In this document: positions 16,063-24,175 of the stretch, one piece after another
How the letters are laid out: the number at the start of each line of letters is the position of its first letter
Numbering within the stretch: position 1 is the first letter of the stretch
Source: a virus
Length of the DNA: 34,887 bases
Virus record (IMG/VR): IMGVR_UViG_3300033153_002866
Span: 1-34,887 of that record
Reading direction: 5' to 3' (one strand)
The notes under the pieces: generated by a model
Seen by the model: the letters and a program-made list of their open reading frames with translations, nothing else
Database searches by the model: none
What the model was told of the DNA's origin: nothing
Position numbers and translations under genes: made by a program

Positions 16063-16607
16063 TAGTTTATATCCGTCAATGGGCTATGTACTATCGCATC
16101 TTGTGGGCGTGATGTGCTGTCTGTGAATTTTGCCCTCTTTAACTGCTTTTCATATAGTGTTTCATATACTAAGGCTCTTTGAGAGTTATCAGTAACAGGT
16201 ATAGCGAATTGTGCAGCCAATAAAAATTGGAGCGTAAGCACATAGTATGCCGGGAGTAGTGTTTCATCTACTCTATATCTGTAGTCTATTGATACATCGG
16301 AACTATCTGAATAGAGTTTATCTCCGTATATTTCATAATCGCAATACTCCTGCTCTTTAACAACTGTCACAATATCAGAAGGGAGTTGGTATTGGTATTT
16401 ATATCCATTAAGTGGTGCATCTGCAAGTCTTGCTAGTCTTACTTTTTTAGTAGCAAATCTCCATGAATGTGAAGCTATAAGACCTTTATAGGAGGTTTCA
16501 TATAGTGCATCTCCGATTACCCCCTCTGTGCCTTCTGTGAGTGAAGAAATAGCATTTGCTCCTATGAGAACCATTGCATTTGATATGATATTTATTTTTT
16601 GTAACAT
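16062..16607 (-). CDS. Tail tubular protein A (gatekeeper)
   Basis: 181 aa. The pattern HSWRFATKKVRLARL, then YKYQYQLPSDIV and a late LLAAQFAIPV segment is that of T7 gp11-type adaptor proteins, which bind beneath the portal and carry the nozzle. AAGGAT is upstream. It directly precedes tail tube B, as in T7-like phages. Confidence 0.88.
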   Translation of the reverse strand: MLQKINIISNAMVLIGANAISSLTEGTEGVIGDALYETSYKGLIASHSWRFATKKVRLARLADAPLNGYKYQYQLPSDIVTVVKEQEYCDYEIYGDKLYSDSSDVSIDYRYRVDETLLPAYYVLTLQFLLAAQFAIPVTDNSQRALVYETLYEKQLKRAKFTDSTSRPQDAIVHSPLTDIN

Positions 16608-16631
16608 GCTTTTATCCTTCTGTTATTATAT

Positions 16632-17033
16632 CTAAATAAATTTACTTCCGTTGTAGTAGGATTTCATTCCCGTTAACTGAAAATGTGCCATATCCCAACC
16701 CCATAAAGCATATCCCCAATCAACACCATCTATATTATGCAAAATTGCAGCTTTCTTCATGGCTTTGTTTATTTCAGAATAGTATTTTTCTTCCCATGTA
16801 GGTTTCCCATCAACATAAGCAACTAAATCCACAGCAAGACCGTAAAGGTGATAAGAGTCCATTGTCTTACTAACACCTCTCTCAACTAGCTTTCTCTGTT
16901 CCTCTGTTGTTCTGATGCCGTCAAGCACCATAAAGTCCTGCTTGGTTATCTTGATAGCTTCCATAACCACGAATGCGAGTTTAGGATGAACACCTATGAG
17001 TTCTTTTTGTGATCGTTTGCTAAGTTTATACAT
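16632..17033 (-). CDS. Endolysin, M15 L-alanyl-D-glutamate-type peptidase
   Basis: 133 aa, the usual size for single-domain M15C endolysins (T5 Lys type). DGIRTTEEQ is followed by SYHLYGLAVDL, giving zinc ligands H62 and D69, then WDMAHFQL with H117. It would cut the peptide stems of peptidoglycan. No signal peptide, so release depends on the holin encoded immediately upstream. Its ATG shares a base with the holin stop. Confidence 0.9.
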   Translation of the reverse strand: MYKLSKRSQKELIGVHPKLAFVVMEAIKITKQDFMVLDGIRTTEEQRKLVERGVSKTMDSYHLYGLAVDLVAYVDGKPTWEEKYYSEINKAMKKAAILHNIDGVDWGYALWGWDMAHFQLTGMKSYYNGSKFI

Positions 17034-17467
17034 TAGAATAGCTCTATATCTGAGTCTTTGACTGTCTTTGTTACCTTTTCAATTCCACGACTACCAAAAT
17101 ACGCGATAGTAACTGTCACTAAAATCGTTTCAAGCATTGGTATATACGCTTGATTTATATGAAACTCTCCGATATTTCCATCAAATAAAAGGACTAAAGT
17201 GAACAAAAGGTAACTCCAAAGAACTGTCATAGGTCTTACTGCCCTAGTGATAAAATGATCTTTATCTAAACTCCATCGTTTCGTAATTTCTTTTTCAAGC
17301 TCTACGCTTTGATCTGTTGCTTTGAGTTTCGCGTTAAGCCTTATTTCTTCCAACTCATTTTGAAGCAACTTTCTTTCTTCTTCGTTCGTGAAGATTTTAT
17401 CCGCTGCATTCCCTATTGAGTCGATTACTTTGTCTACTCCACCCGTTAAAAAATCACTTATTTTCAT
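17033..17467 (-). CDS. Holin (3TM, gene-transfer-agent type)
   Basis: 144 aa from the ATG at 17467, chosen for AAGGAGAG upstream and an ATGA overlap with the preceding gene; a frame from 17482 is less likely. An amphipathic N-terminus and a charged coiled coil (about 35-70) are followed by TRAVRPMTVLWSYLLFTLVLL and a second hydrophobic segment IPMLETILVTVTIAYFGSRGIEK. RAVRP plus the closing GSRGIEK is typical of the 3TM holin family. It forms inner-membrane holes that release the endolysin. Confidence 0.85.
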   Translation of the reverse strand: MKISDFLTGGVDKVIDSIGNAADKIFTNEEERKLLQNELEEIRLNAKLKATDQSVELEKEITKRWSLDKDHFITRAVRPMTVLWSYLLFTLVLLFDGNIGEFHINQAYIPMLETILVTVTIAYFGSRGIEKVTKTVKDSDIELF

Positions 17468-17808
17468 TGTCTCTCCTTGCATTTGATAATCTCTCTCCTG
17501 TTTTCGTCACAATCTTTTTCAAGCTCATTAAATTTATACTTATGAGTGACCAGAGATTCTGTAATTCTGGCTATATTAATAGCATGATATTCTGTATAGG
17601 CTTTTAAACTCTTGTTGGTCTCTCTCGCTGTTGCGTCAAGCCTGTTTAGACTTAGATTTAAGTGCTTGATTTCTGTTTTGAAAGTTGCTTCTAACTCTGG
17701 TACGTGGCTAGCATTGTTCCACATCATCCCCATAGCACCCGTAACAAGAAACATAATCATTCCTGTTAATATCGCACCTGCTCCGAAACTCTTTGTTTTT
17801 TCGCTCAT
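17464..17808 (-). CDS. Membrane-anchored coiled-coil protein, possible i-spanin
   Basis: 114 aa. A short cytoplasmic N-terminus, one transmembrane helix (about 10-30, ILTGMIMFLVTGAMG), then a long polar coiled coil ending in a charged Cys-containing tail. This layout and its place directly before holin and endolysin fit an Rz-like inner-membrane spanin subunit. No separate outer-membrane lipoprotein partner is recognised nearby, so the assignment is tentative. Confidence 0.55.
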   Translation of the reverse strand: MSEKTKSFGAGAILTGMIMFLVTGAMGMMWNNASHVPELEATFKTEIKHLNLSLNRLDATARETNKSLKAYTEYHAINIARITESLVTHKYKFNELEKDCDENRREIIKCKERQ

Positions 17809-17846
17809 TTGCTCTCCATTTTATCTTAAATTAACTATATGAAACA

Positions 17847-20800
17847 CTATACATTACTCTCTATGTCACTACCTGCTACTCCATTATGAGGAGAGGTTGC
17901 AGTAGTACATACATCTGTTAATGTTTTAGTTTTAGGCGAACCGGTATATCTCTCATACTGGAATGAGTAATCCCCCATATTCGCGTTAGCTTTTGCCCCA
18001 CCGTCTGTCTCATTAGTACCGTTTAACTTATTTGAAGTATCATAATAGTAGTTCCCGTCTGCTGTGACCCCCCCTGTTCTAATCATCCCATTTGCCATAT
18101 CTATAAATAGATTGTCATCAATAGCGGTAGGTCCATTAGGCTCATCTGAGACAAGATACTTAGCAGATACACAGTCCACATAAGTATTGTTAGCCCATTC
18201 AACATCGCTACCATCATTCATATCTACTGCGTAAAGGCTTCTGTTTCGAGGGTTTACATACCCTATCTGCCATATAATGTTATTTTTCATTTCACCCGTA
18301 AACGAGTAAGCAACATCAAGTTGATTTCCATAAGTGAATGCTTTAAGTGAATCAAATACAATGTTATTGTTGAATATCGTATTAAAACATCCATAATGAA
18401 AGACCACTACACCACCGCCCCCAAAGTCTGTAGTGCCACCGAATGAACCGTCTGCATTTCTATATCCCCACATGCGGTTGTTCGTTATAACCACTGGTTT
18501 CGCTGGGTCATCTGAACCTACTTTGAAGTCCATTGCATCTTCAGCGTGGTTGTATTCCCCATCAACATCATAAGTACCTGTTCCGTCTGTTCTTACCTCT
18601 GTATCACACCATACGTTATTGTCATCAATAATAGTGTCTGGGAATGAGATATCTTCCGTACTACTATAACTGCTTCTAATTAACTGGATACCATCACATG
18701 CGTTTCTAATATCATTAGATATAATTTTAGTACCATATATTCTAACACCTTCTACCCCTGCGTTAATAAGAGCTATTCCTATGCAGTCTCCACTTCTACC
18801 ATTTGTTGTCATTGTATCAACATAACTTTTCTGTATAGTATTGTAGTTAGATTGGTCTTTAGCTGTTATCCCATAATAATAATCTTTTAGATTTATCCTG
18901 TTTAGTACATTATGACAAGAACCTGAGTCAGTCACTCCGTTGGTGCCACCACCAAACCATATAACTATATTTGAGGCTTGATATTGCAAGAATGAAATTC
19001 TATCTATATCCCAATGACTGGCATCGTCCCATTGAAGTTTAACGTCTGCTTGGTTTGCTACACTTAGTGAAGCTGGATGAGTCTCTGCTTGTGGGTAAAG
19101 ACTTAAACTTCTTCTGTCTGCAGATGACCCATCTCTCGTAAGTACAATATTCCCATAAGTACCTGCCGGTAGATAAAAGTGCTTCCATACACTACTGTTA
19201 AGTGTGGCTGAGTCCCACCCTGAACCTGCGGTAGTACCTATTAGACAATGGGTAGAATTACCACTGTCATAAGTAGGTATATTTACCTCTTCCAAATATA
19301 TGTTTTCCCCAGTCTCAGCAATAACATTCACTACTCTCTCAGTTATTGTTGTTTGTGAATTAGAGTTAGTCACTGAATATTCTACTGAATATGCCCCTAT
19401 AGTCTCTGTATCAATATCATCTGATGTAGTTATATCATCTGTAATATCTCCATCCACTGCATCATACGCTGTAGCTCCTGAATCTGTATAAGTATTCCCC
19501 ACTACTACTGTAGCAGGGTTAGAGCCTAATATTGTAATAGAGGGCTTAGATATACCATTTCTTAAAATATCCATACCATTCACGTATCTAAGGAATGTAT
19601 CTCCTTGTGTTGGGGTACCTACAATTATATCAAAGCTAGTAACTCCTGTAATATCTGTTTCAGTTGCCCCAGTATCTAAGTTATTGGTTGCCAAGAACTC
19701 TGTAACATTCCCATTCATGGTATATTTAACATATCTGTTTGCATTTACTGTACTTCCAGACACTCTAAAGGTATGAATATGTGAGGGGTCTAATGAACTT
19801 AAAGTCATTGTATAGTCATTCACGCCATTATAATAACACCGTTGTTGTTGTGCATCTAACAAGAACCCGGAATTGTCACCACTCACTGGTGCATCTGTAT
19901 TAGATAGAGATACTTCTGAATTCACACTAAGTGTAATCCCCGTAGGGTTATTATTCTCGTCTACTAAAGCGATAGGGAATACATTACCTATCTCATTTAT
20001 TGTAACTCCAGTAGGTGGTGCAGGATGTACTTCCCCCATTGATAAATATATAGTAGGTAAATCACTTTCTGAGTCTGAGATAATATTAACCACTCTAGTC
20101 TTTTCATCTGCGGCTAGACTCTCTGAGTCCACTACATTATAGTCTACTGAATAAACCCCTATTGTGTCTGCATCTACATCACTCGTAGGTACTATATCTG
20201 CTGTAATGTTTCCATCTTCCGGATCTGAAGCAGTTGCTCCTGCATCTGTATAGGTACTTCCTACTATTTGAGTTGCAGGGTTATCACCCAGTATTGTGAT
20301 TACTGGTTGTTGATTACCGCCTGAAGTTTTCTGTATAGTCTGTGAACTTAAATATCCTGCACCTGAATCTGGAGAGTCATAATATACAAATATTTTACCA
20401 TTTGCGTCTGGTGTAATATCTGAAAAGGTGATACCATTTGTATAGTTGTCTCCAATATTTAGGGTTTGTTTTGTTTCCGAATTTACTATAACACCTAAGT
20501 ATCTATTTGTATCTGACGTATCTCTTGAACCTGTGAATGTAAGCTCATAAGTTCCATCTATATCTACAGTATACTCATATACTCCTGTTTGATTTGCTGA
20601 AGTATATCCGTAACTCATTAGTGCGTCAAAGTGAAAACCTGTGTTATTATTAAAGTCTGCTCTATTACCAGCTGTTCCACTGCCCAATGGAGAAGTAAGT
20701 TGTCCGGTCCAACCAGTATCATCTCCATTAACATCATATAAATCTACTAAATCTGTAATTAATCCAGAAGCTATATAGTTTAAAGTCTCACTGTCTGGAA

Positions 20801-21215
20801 CAGGGTAATCTCCTGTATCTGGTGTACCAAAACTGAAACACACTAACTCGGAAGAAGTGATAGGTTCTTCAGCAGTTGTGCCTGAAACACTTGTACTGTA
20901 AGCTATATTTGAAGAGGTGTCTATAGCTTTAACCCTAAACCATCTAGTTACTTCATAACCAAGTCCTATTATAGAAGTGGAACCACCTCCTATTGGTACA
21001 TTAGATTCTAGGGTTGACCAGTCTATGTTATTACTTGATATCTCTATATCTACCTGGAATACTTCTACATTGTCTGTGCTTACACCATAAGTTGCCCTTA
21101 ATGCACCAGCAAAAGGTTCCTCTACACTGATTATTGCTCCGGGGATAGGGGATTCAGAATCTTGGACTACAAGTGGATAAGACCCAGAAAAACCGAAATT
21201 AAAACCAAAATACAT
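17847..21215 (-). CDS. Giant modular fibre/spike with duplicated Ig-like units and beta-helix
   Basis: 1122 aa. Residues about 20-115 resemble a fibronectin-III-like domain. Two tandem units follow (about 122-378 and 386-632). Each has a beta-sandwich module (TFTGSRDTSDTNRYLG versus TFRVSGSTVNANRYVK) and a DUF5011-type Ig-like domain (ITILGDNPAT-x8-YTDAGATA versus ITILGSNPAT-x8-YTDSGATA). From about 690 to 1060 there is a right-handed beta-helix with NNxxW and NNN turns. It is probably a receptor-binding or glycan-processing virion protein. It lies between capsid and lysis genes, not next to the tailspike. The ribosome site is weak. Confidence 0.75.
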   Translation of the reverse strand: MYFGFNFGFSGSYPLVVQDSESPIPGAIISVEEPFAGALRATYGVSTDNVEVFQVDIEISSNNIDWSTLESNVPIGGGSTSIIGLGYEVTRWFRVKAIDTSSNIAYSTSVSGTTAEEPITSSELVCFSFGTPDTGDYPVPDSETLNYIASGLITDLVDLYDVNGDDTGWTGQLTSPLGSGTAGNRADFNNNTGFHFDALMSYGYTSANQTGVYEYTVDIDGTYELTFTGSRDTSDTNRYLGVIVNSETKQTLNIGDNYTNGITFSDITPDANGKIFVYYDSPDSGAGYLSSQTIQKTSGGNQQPVITILGDNPATQIVGSTYTDAGATASDPEDGNITADIVPTSDVDADTIGVYSVDYNVVDSESLAADEKTRVVNIISDSESDLPTIYLSMGEVHPAPPTGVTINEIGNVFPIALVDENNNPTGITLSVNSEVSLSNTDAPVSGDNSGFLLDAQQQRCYYNGVNDYTMTLSSLDPSHIHTFRVSGSTVNANRYVKYTMNGNVTEFLATNNLDTGATETDITGVTSFDIIVGTPTQGDTFLRYVNGMDILRNGISKPSITILGSNPATVVVGNTYTDSGATAYDAVDGDITDDITTSDDIDTETIGAYSVEYSVTNSNSQTTITERVVNVIAETGENIYLEEVNIPTYDSGNSTHCLIGTTAGSGWDSATLNSSVWKHFYLPAGTYGNIVLTRDGSSADRRSLSLYPQAETHPASLSVANQADVKLQWDDASHWDIDRISFLQYQASNIVIWFGGGTNGVTDSGSCHNVLNRINLKDYYYGITAKDQSNYNTIQKSYVDTMTTNGRSGDCIGIALINAGVEGVRIYGTKIISNDIRNACDGIQLIRSSYSSTEDISFPDTIIDDNNVWCDTEVRTDGTGTYDVDGEYNHAEDAMDFKVGSDDPAKPVVITNNRMWGYRNADGSFGGTTDFGGGGVVVFHYGCFNTIFNNNIVFDSLKAFTYGNQLDVAYSFTGEMKNNIIWQIGYVNPRNRSLYAVDMNDGSDVEWANNTYVDCVSAKYLVSDEPNGPTAIDDNLFIDMANGMIRTGGVTADGNYYYDTSNKLNGTNETDGGAKANANMGDYSFQYERYTGSPKTKTLTDVCTTATSPHNGVAGSDIESNV

Positions 21216-21216
21216 A

Positions 21217-21450
21217 TTAACTCATTAATACGTCTGCTGATGAGGTGATGGTATCACAATCTGCCTCATCATGAACATAGAAATCTTGACCTGCTAGAAC
21301 AGCAACGGCTAAATCTCCTGCGTCATAATGGAAGGTAATTATACCGTCAGCCAATGCCTTTATAAGCCTCTCTGTCTTGAGTGTTTCTATCGTGACTGTT
21401 CCTTCTATTGTTTCGCTAGTGATAGGGAATACTTGATAAGTTGTTACCAT
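21217..21450 (-). CDS. Hypothetical small structural protein
   Basis: 77 aa, beta-rich and acidic. Strong AAAGGAG upstream. It stands between the 84-aa gene and the giant fibre, within the capsid cluster, so a head or decoration component is plausible. No family recognised. Confidence 0.6.
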   Translation of the reverse strand: MVTTYQVFPITSETIEGTVTIETLKTERLIKALADGIITFHYDAGDLAVAVLAGQDFYVHDEADCDTITSSADVLMS

Positions 21451-21465
21451 TTGAAGCTCCTTTAA

Positions 21466-21501
21466 TGCTTAGTGAGACCCTCATAGAGAGCCTCGTAAGC
21501 A
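21466..21501 (-). other. Intergenic hairpin after the 84-aa gene
   Basis: A 36-nt imperfect hairpin with outer arms TGCTTA/TAAGCA and inner GAG-x-C/G-x-CTC pairing, directly after the stop codon at 21502. The minus-strand continuation is not U-rich and leads into a ribosome site, so it looks more like an mRNA stability or processing element than a terminator. Confidence 0.4.
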
Positions 21502-21756
21502 CTATGCCACTAGGGGATAGCCTGTAACAACAACGTCTGCTGCTGAAATTGAAACCACATATAAAAGTACGGGTGCAGTATCAGATGTTGAAGCATAAAT
21601 CAGATCATCTACCTCTACTCTGTCTGCAATACCATCAAAAAAACTATCTGCAATTACTTCTGCTTTAGTGTTTGTTGACCCTTTATATGTATGAACCTTT
21701 GGAGCAGATGAACCCGCCCCGATGCCGCCTGAAAATAACGTTCTATCAAATGCCAT
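21502..21756 (-). CDS. Hypothetical small structural protein next to capsid
   Basis: 84 aa, Ala/Gly/Ser-rich, beta-type. Strong AAGGAG upstream. It follows the capsid gene by about 10 nt, so it should be expressed at a similar level. A head-decoration or capsid-stabilising role is plausible but not shown by a motif. Confidence 0.6.
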   Translation of the reverse strand: MAFDRTLFSGGIGAGSSAPKVHTYKGSTNTKAEVIADSFFDGIADRVEVDDLIYASTSDTAPVLLYVVSISAADVVVTGYPLVA

Positions 21757-21766
21757 AATTTACTCC

Positions 21767-22633
21767 TTATGCTTCTGTAGCTTGGTATTTAACAAGACCA
21801 CGAATGTCACGGATAACCGCACCTGCTTTAAGATATCCTGTTGATTTCCAAGAATCTTTATCTACCGACCACTCGACCCTAGTCGTAACGTCGATACCAT
21901 TTGCATAACCAACTGCTGATTCATGCCATGCGTACCCGTCTCTAACTGCTGCCGCTTTAGCCATACCGCCTTCTGCTCTCGTTCCGATAGTATGGAATTT
22001 GAAGCCTAAGAATGTATCTACATCACCTTGAACAAGTGCTTTTACTGAGTTGTAGTCAGAACTTGTGACCTGTGTTTCACCCAATAGACCTTCAAGCCCA
22101 CTTGCTGAAATATTGATGTGTCTACCGTCTGATGGTACTTCTTCATCATCCATATACTTTTTAATACGTCTGAGTTTGGCTACATTCACATTTGTTCCTG
22201 AACCGCCCACGTCTGTACCTACTAAGTAGCCTTCTGTTGCTGCTGGTGTAGCCGAGAATGTTCCTGCTTCCATTGCATCAATTTTGATTTGATCGTCTCT
22301 TCTTCCTAATGCTCCTGCAATAGTGAATCCAAGTTCTTTGACCTCATCGAAGTTAACATCTATACTGTTGAAAATGTCCGTATATTCCGGTGCATCCCAG
22401 TCTGTAAGATTACACGCAATAAAGTCGTGGTCAACATTCATTGGAATCGCGTCAGCTGATGGAGCAGTACGCTCTTTAGCTAGACCTTTTCCCATCTTTC
22501 TAAACTTATACTCGTTTCCTACAACACCTCTACGTTCTGTTGTCGTTCCACCGAGTACGCCCATTGATTGGTATGCGTGTTTCGTCTCAGTATCGAACTG
22601 AGTTACCGCAACCGCTGATAGTTCTCTTGACAT
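21767..22633 (-). CDS. Major capsid protein
   Basis: 288 aa. The pattern YQSMGVLGGTTTERRGVVGNEY, then KMGKGLAKERT and IAGALGRRDDQIKIDAMEAG is that of HK97-fold major capsid proteins of podoviruses with T7-type tails. It follows scaffold and portal in the expected order. AAAAGGA lies upstream inside a short AACTTT/AAAGTT hairpin loop. A dedicated extended -10 promoter (22781-22797) precedes the leader. Confidence 0.85.
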   Translation of the reverse strand: MSRELSAVAVTQFDTETKHAYQSMGVLGGTTTERRGVVGNEYKFRKMGKGLAKERTAPSADAIPMNVDHDFIACNLTDWDAPEYTDIFNSIDVNFDEVKELGFTIAGALGRRDDQIKIDAMEAGTFSATPAATEGYLVGTDVGGSGTNVNVAKLRRIKKYMDDEEVPSDGRHINISASGLEGLLGETQVTSSDYNSVKALVQGDVDTFLGFKFHTIGTRAEGGMAKAAAVRDGYAWHESAVGYANGIDVTTRVEWSVDKDSWKSTGYLKAGAVIRDIRGLVKYQATEA

Positions 22634-22780
22634 AACTTTCCTTTTTAAAGTTTTATTTTGTTTTGCGGATTTTTTGGGTATTGTACTCCAAATGAAAGGA
22701 GTACAGCTAAATCCTAGCTATACCATCGATTCACTTTAGAGCCTTTTGAGAGGGTGTTCTAAGTCGAAATTTTAAGTAAC
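22634..22780 (-). promoter_or_regulatory. Structured 5' leader of the capsid mRNA
   Basis: About 147 nt without a gene. Hairpins: TGTACTCC/GGAGTACA (8 bp), AGCTA/TAGCT (5 bp) and AACTTT/AAAGTT at the ribosome site. Such leaders often stabilise abundant capsid mRNA. No U-tract, so not an obvious terminator. Confidence 0.45.
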
Positions 22781-22797
22781 TGTGCCAATTATAACAT
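22781..22797 (-). promoter_or_regulatory. Extended -10 promoter for capsid (late promoter 1)
   Basis: Minus-strand ATGTTATAATTGGCACA contains TGnTATAAT with no -35 box at the normal distance. It matches the sequence before the terminase small subunit at 15 of 17 positions. A perfect 19-nt palindrome lies immediately upstream (22805-22823). Confidence 0.6.
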
Positions 22798-22804
22798 AAA
22801 TTTG

Positions 22805-22823
22805 ATTGATTAACTTAATCAAT
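22805..22823. promoter_or_regulatory. 19-nt perfect palindrome, putative operator
   Basis: ATTGATTAA-C-TTAATCAAT, 9-bp arms about a single base, centred roughly 33 nt upstream of the expected capsid transcript start and also upstream of the opposite-strand gene at 22877. It could bind an activator or repressor for both. Confidence 0.55.
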
Positions 22824-22876
22824 TTGATTTATTTCCTATTTTATTATTTAAATAGTATGATTAAAGAAAAAGGGAA

Positions 22877-23095
22877 ATGATGCGAGAACTAATACAAAAG
22901 ATTAAAACCTACACGGAAGCAGGGATTATCTTAAATCACATGGAGTTGTTTGATGAGGCTTTTTCTGTACAACTTGAGCAACACTACGAAGGAGTAGAGT
23001 TAAGGAATGAATTGATTTCCATAGAAGCCAACACTTCAGAGAATTTAAGGGCTGAAATTAGATTATATAGGAAGAGGCTGGGCATGAAGCCCTAG
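22877..23095 (+). CDS. Opposite-strand small gene inside the late operon
   Basis: 72 aa, or 71 from the second ATG at 22880, which has better spacing from AAAGGG. Helical and charged, no family recognised. It points against every neighbour and ends with a 4-nt tail overlap with the scaffold gene. It fills a gap otherwise too long for this compact genome, with an AT-rich promoter-like upstream, which fits a late-acquired moron-type gene. It could still be chance. Confidence 0.5.
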   Translation: MMRELIQKIKTYTEAGIILNHMELFDEAFSVQLEQHYEGVELRNELISIEANTSENLRAEIRLYRKRLGMKP

Positions 23096-23844
23096 TCCCC
23101 ATAATACTCTTTCATAGCTTTAGTAACCTTAGCCCTATAAGCAGGGTTAACATCCATAAGTCTTTGACCTTTGTCGTTTGTAGCAAGTTGCATCGTTTTA
23201 AGTTCTGCTTCTTTATCAGCTTTTGTATTAGCGTCTTCTACTATCGTTTTATCTACCATCTTGCTGTTTTTAGTCATTCCGATAAGCTTCTCTAAGACCT
23301 CAACATGACCTGCGTTTTGAGCTAACCCCTGGAATTGCACGAACTCTTCTGTATTTAGGTTGTTTTTACCCCATTGTGCTAAGTCTTGGATGCGCTGATC
23401 TGCTCTTTCTCCTAGTGCTTCTTTGGCTGCCGTCTCATCTTCTGTTTGTTGACTAGCGGCAAGTTCACTTACTTTATTGAAGAGGTCTGAGAGTCCGTCA
23501 TTTGACAATCCTTTTTCTCCCCCCCATTCTGCAACGGTTTTAAGTAGTGGGTTATCGTCAAAGTTTACACCTTCTATCTCATACTTACCATCTTCTGGGG
23601 CTCCCGTAAAGCTTCCCATTTTCTTTTCAAGTTCTGGATATGCTTCTGCTTGTGCTGATATGGTTTTATATTTGTCTTTCTTAAACCACTCTGGCGCGTC
23701 TCCTTCGCCTGCTACACCATCTGCGAATAGATATGTAGGCTCTGGTGGGTTTCCTTCTTGTGGTGGTGCTTCTGCTGGGGGTGTCCCCTCTGGTGGTGTT
23801 CCTTCACCTTCTGCTGGTGGTGCTTCATTTGGGATTAGTGACAT
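23092..23844 (-). CDS. Capsid scaffolding protein
   Basis: 250 aa, acidic. An N-terminal Pro/Glu/Gly-rich low-complexity tract (about 8-37) is followed by a helical acidic body and a Lys-rich C-terminal helix (AYRAKVTKAMKEYYGD), the usual scaffold architecture, where the basic end contacts the capsid shell. DAPEWFKKDKYKTISAQAEAYPELEKKMGSF is close to the conserved opening of podoviral scaffolds. Located between portal and capsid. AAGGAT upstream. Confidence 0.82.
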   Translation of the reverse strand: MSLIPNEAPPAEGEGTPPEGTPPAEAPPQEGNPPEPTYLFADGVAGEGDAPEWFKKDKYKTISAQAEAYPELEKKMGSFTGAPEDGKYEIEGVNFDDNPLLKTVAEWGGEKGLSNDGLSDLFNKVSELAASQQTEDETAAKEALGERADQRIQDLAQWGKNNLNTEEFVQFQGLAQNAGHVEVLEKLIGMTKNSKMVDKTIVEDANTKADKEAELKTMQLATNDKGQRLMDVNPAYRAKVTKAMKEYYGD

Positions 23845-23908
23845 CTAATGTATCCTTGTATTTTATTTTGAGCATATAACTCACTAATGAACTCCGAAGA
23901 GTCCACAA

Positions 23909-24175
23909 TCAATTATATTCCATTCTTTGAATAATCTCGCTCACGTGATTTGAATATCCTTGTTTAACACCAATATCTAGCAAGCCATCACCCTGTTCTG
24001 CAATCGCTCTTGCCATGTGCATTTTAACCATGTGATTTAAAACTATTTGCCCGTCTTGTGTTTTAAACACCCTTGCATAAGCACTGTTGATGTTCTTTGT
24101 TTCAGTTTCATACTCATCTTGTGTTTGTTGTGCTTTACGTCTGTCTCGATATGCTTTAAGTATTCGTTCTATCAT
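23909..24175 (-). CDS. Bbp19-like small virion-cluster protein
   Basis: 88 aa. A basic N-terminal helix, then AYARVFKTQDGQIVLNHM and GYSNHVSEIIQRM; the F-x-T-x-DG-x-x-VL core is found in Bbp19-type proteins encoded between portal and scaffold in many short-tailed phages. Role unknown. Start overlaps the portal stop by ATGA. Confidence 0.6.
   Translation of the reverse strand: MIERILKAYRDRRKAQQTQDEYETETKNINSAYARVFKTQDGQIVLNHMVKMHMARAIAEQGDGLLDIGVKQGYSNHVSEIIQRMEYN

Noticed and set aside
23477-23848. 123-codon plus-strand ORF antisense to scaffold
   Set aside because: Low-complexity Ser/Pro product mirrors the Pro/Glu/Gly codons of the scaffold gene; no ribosome site.
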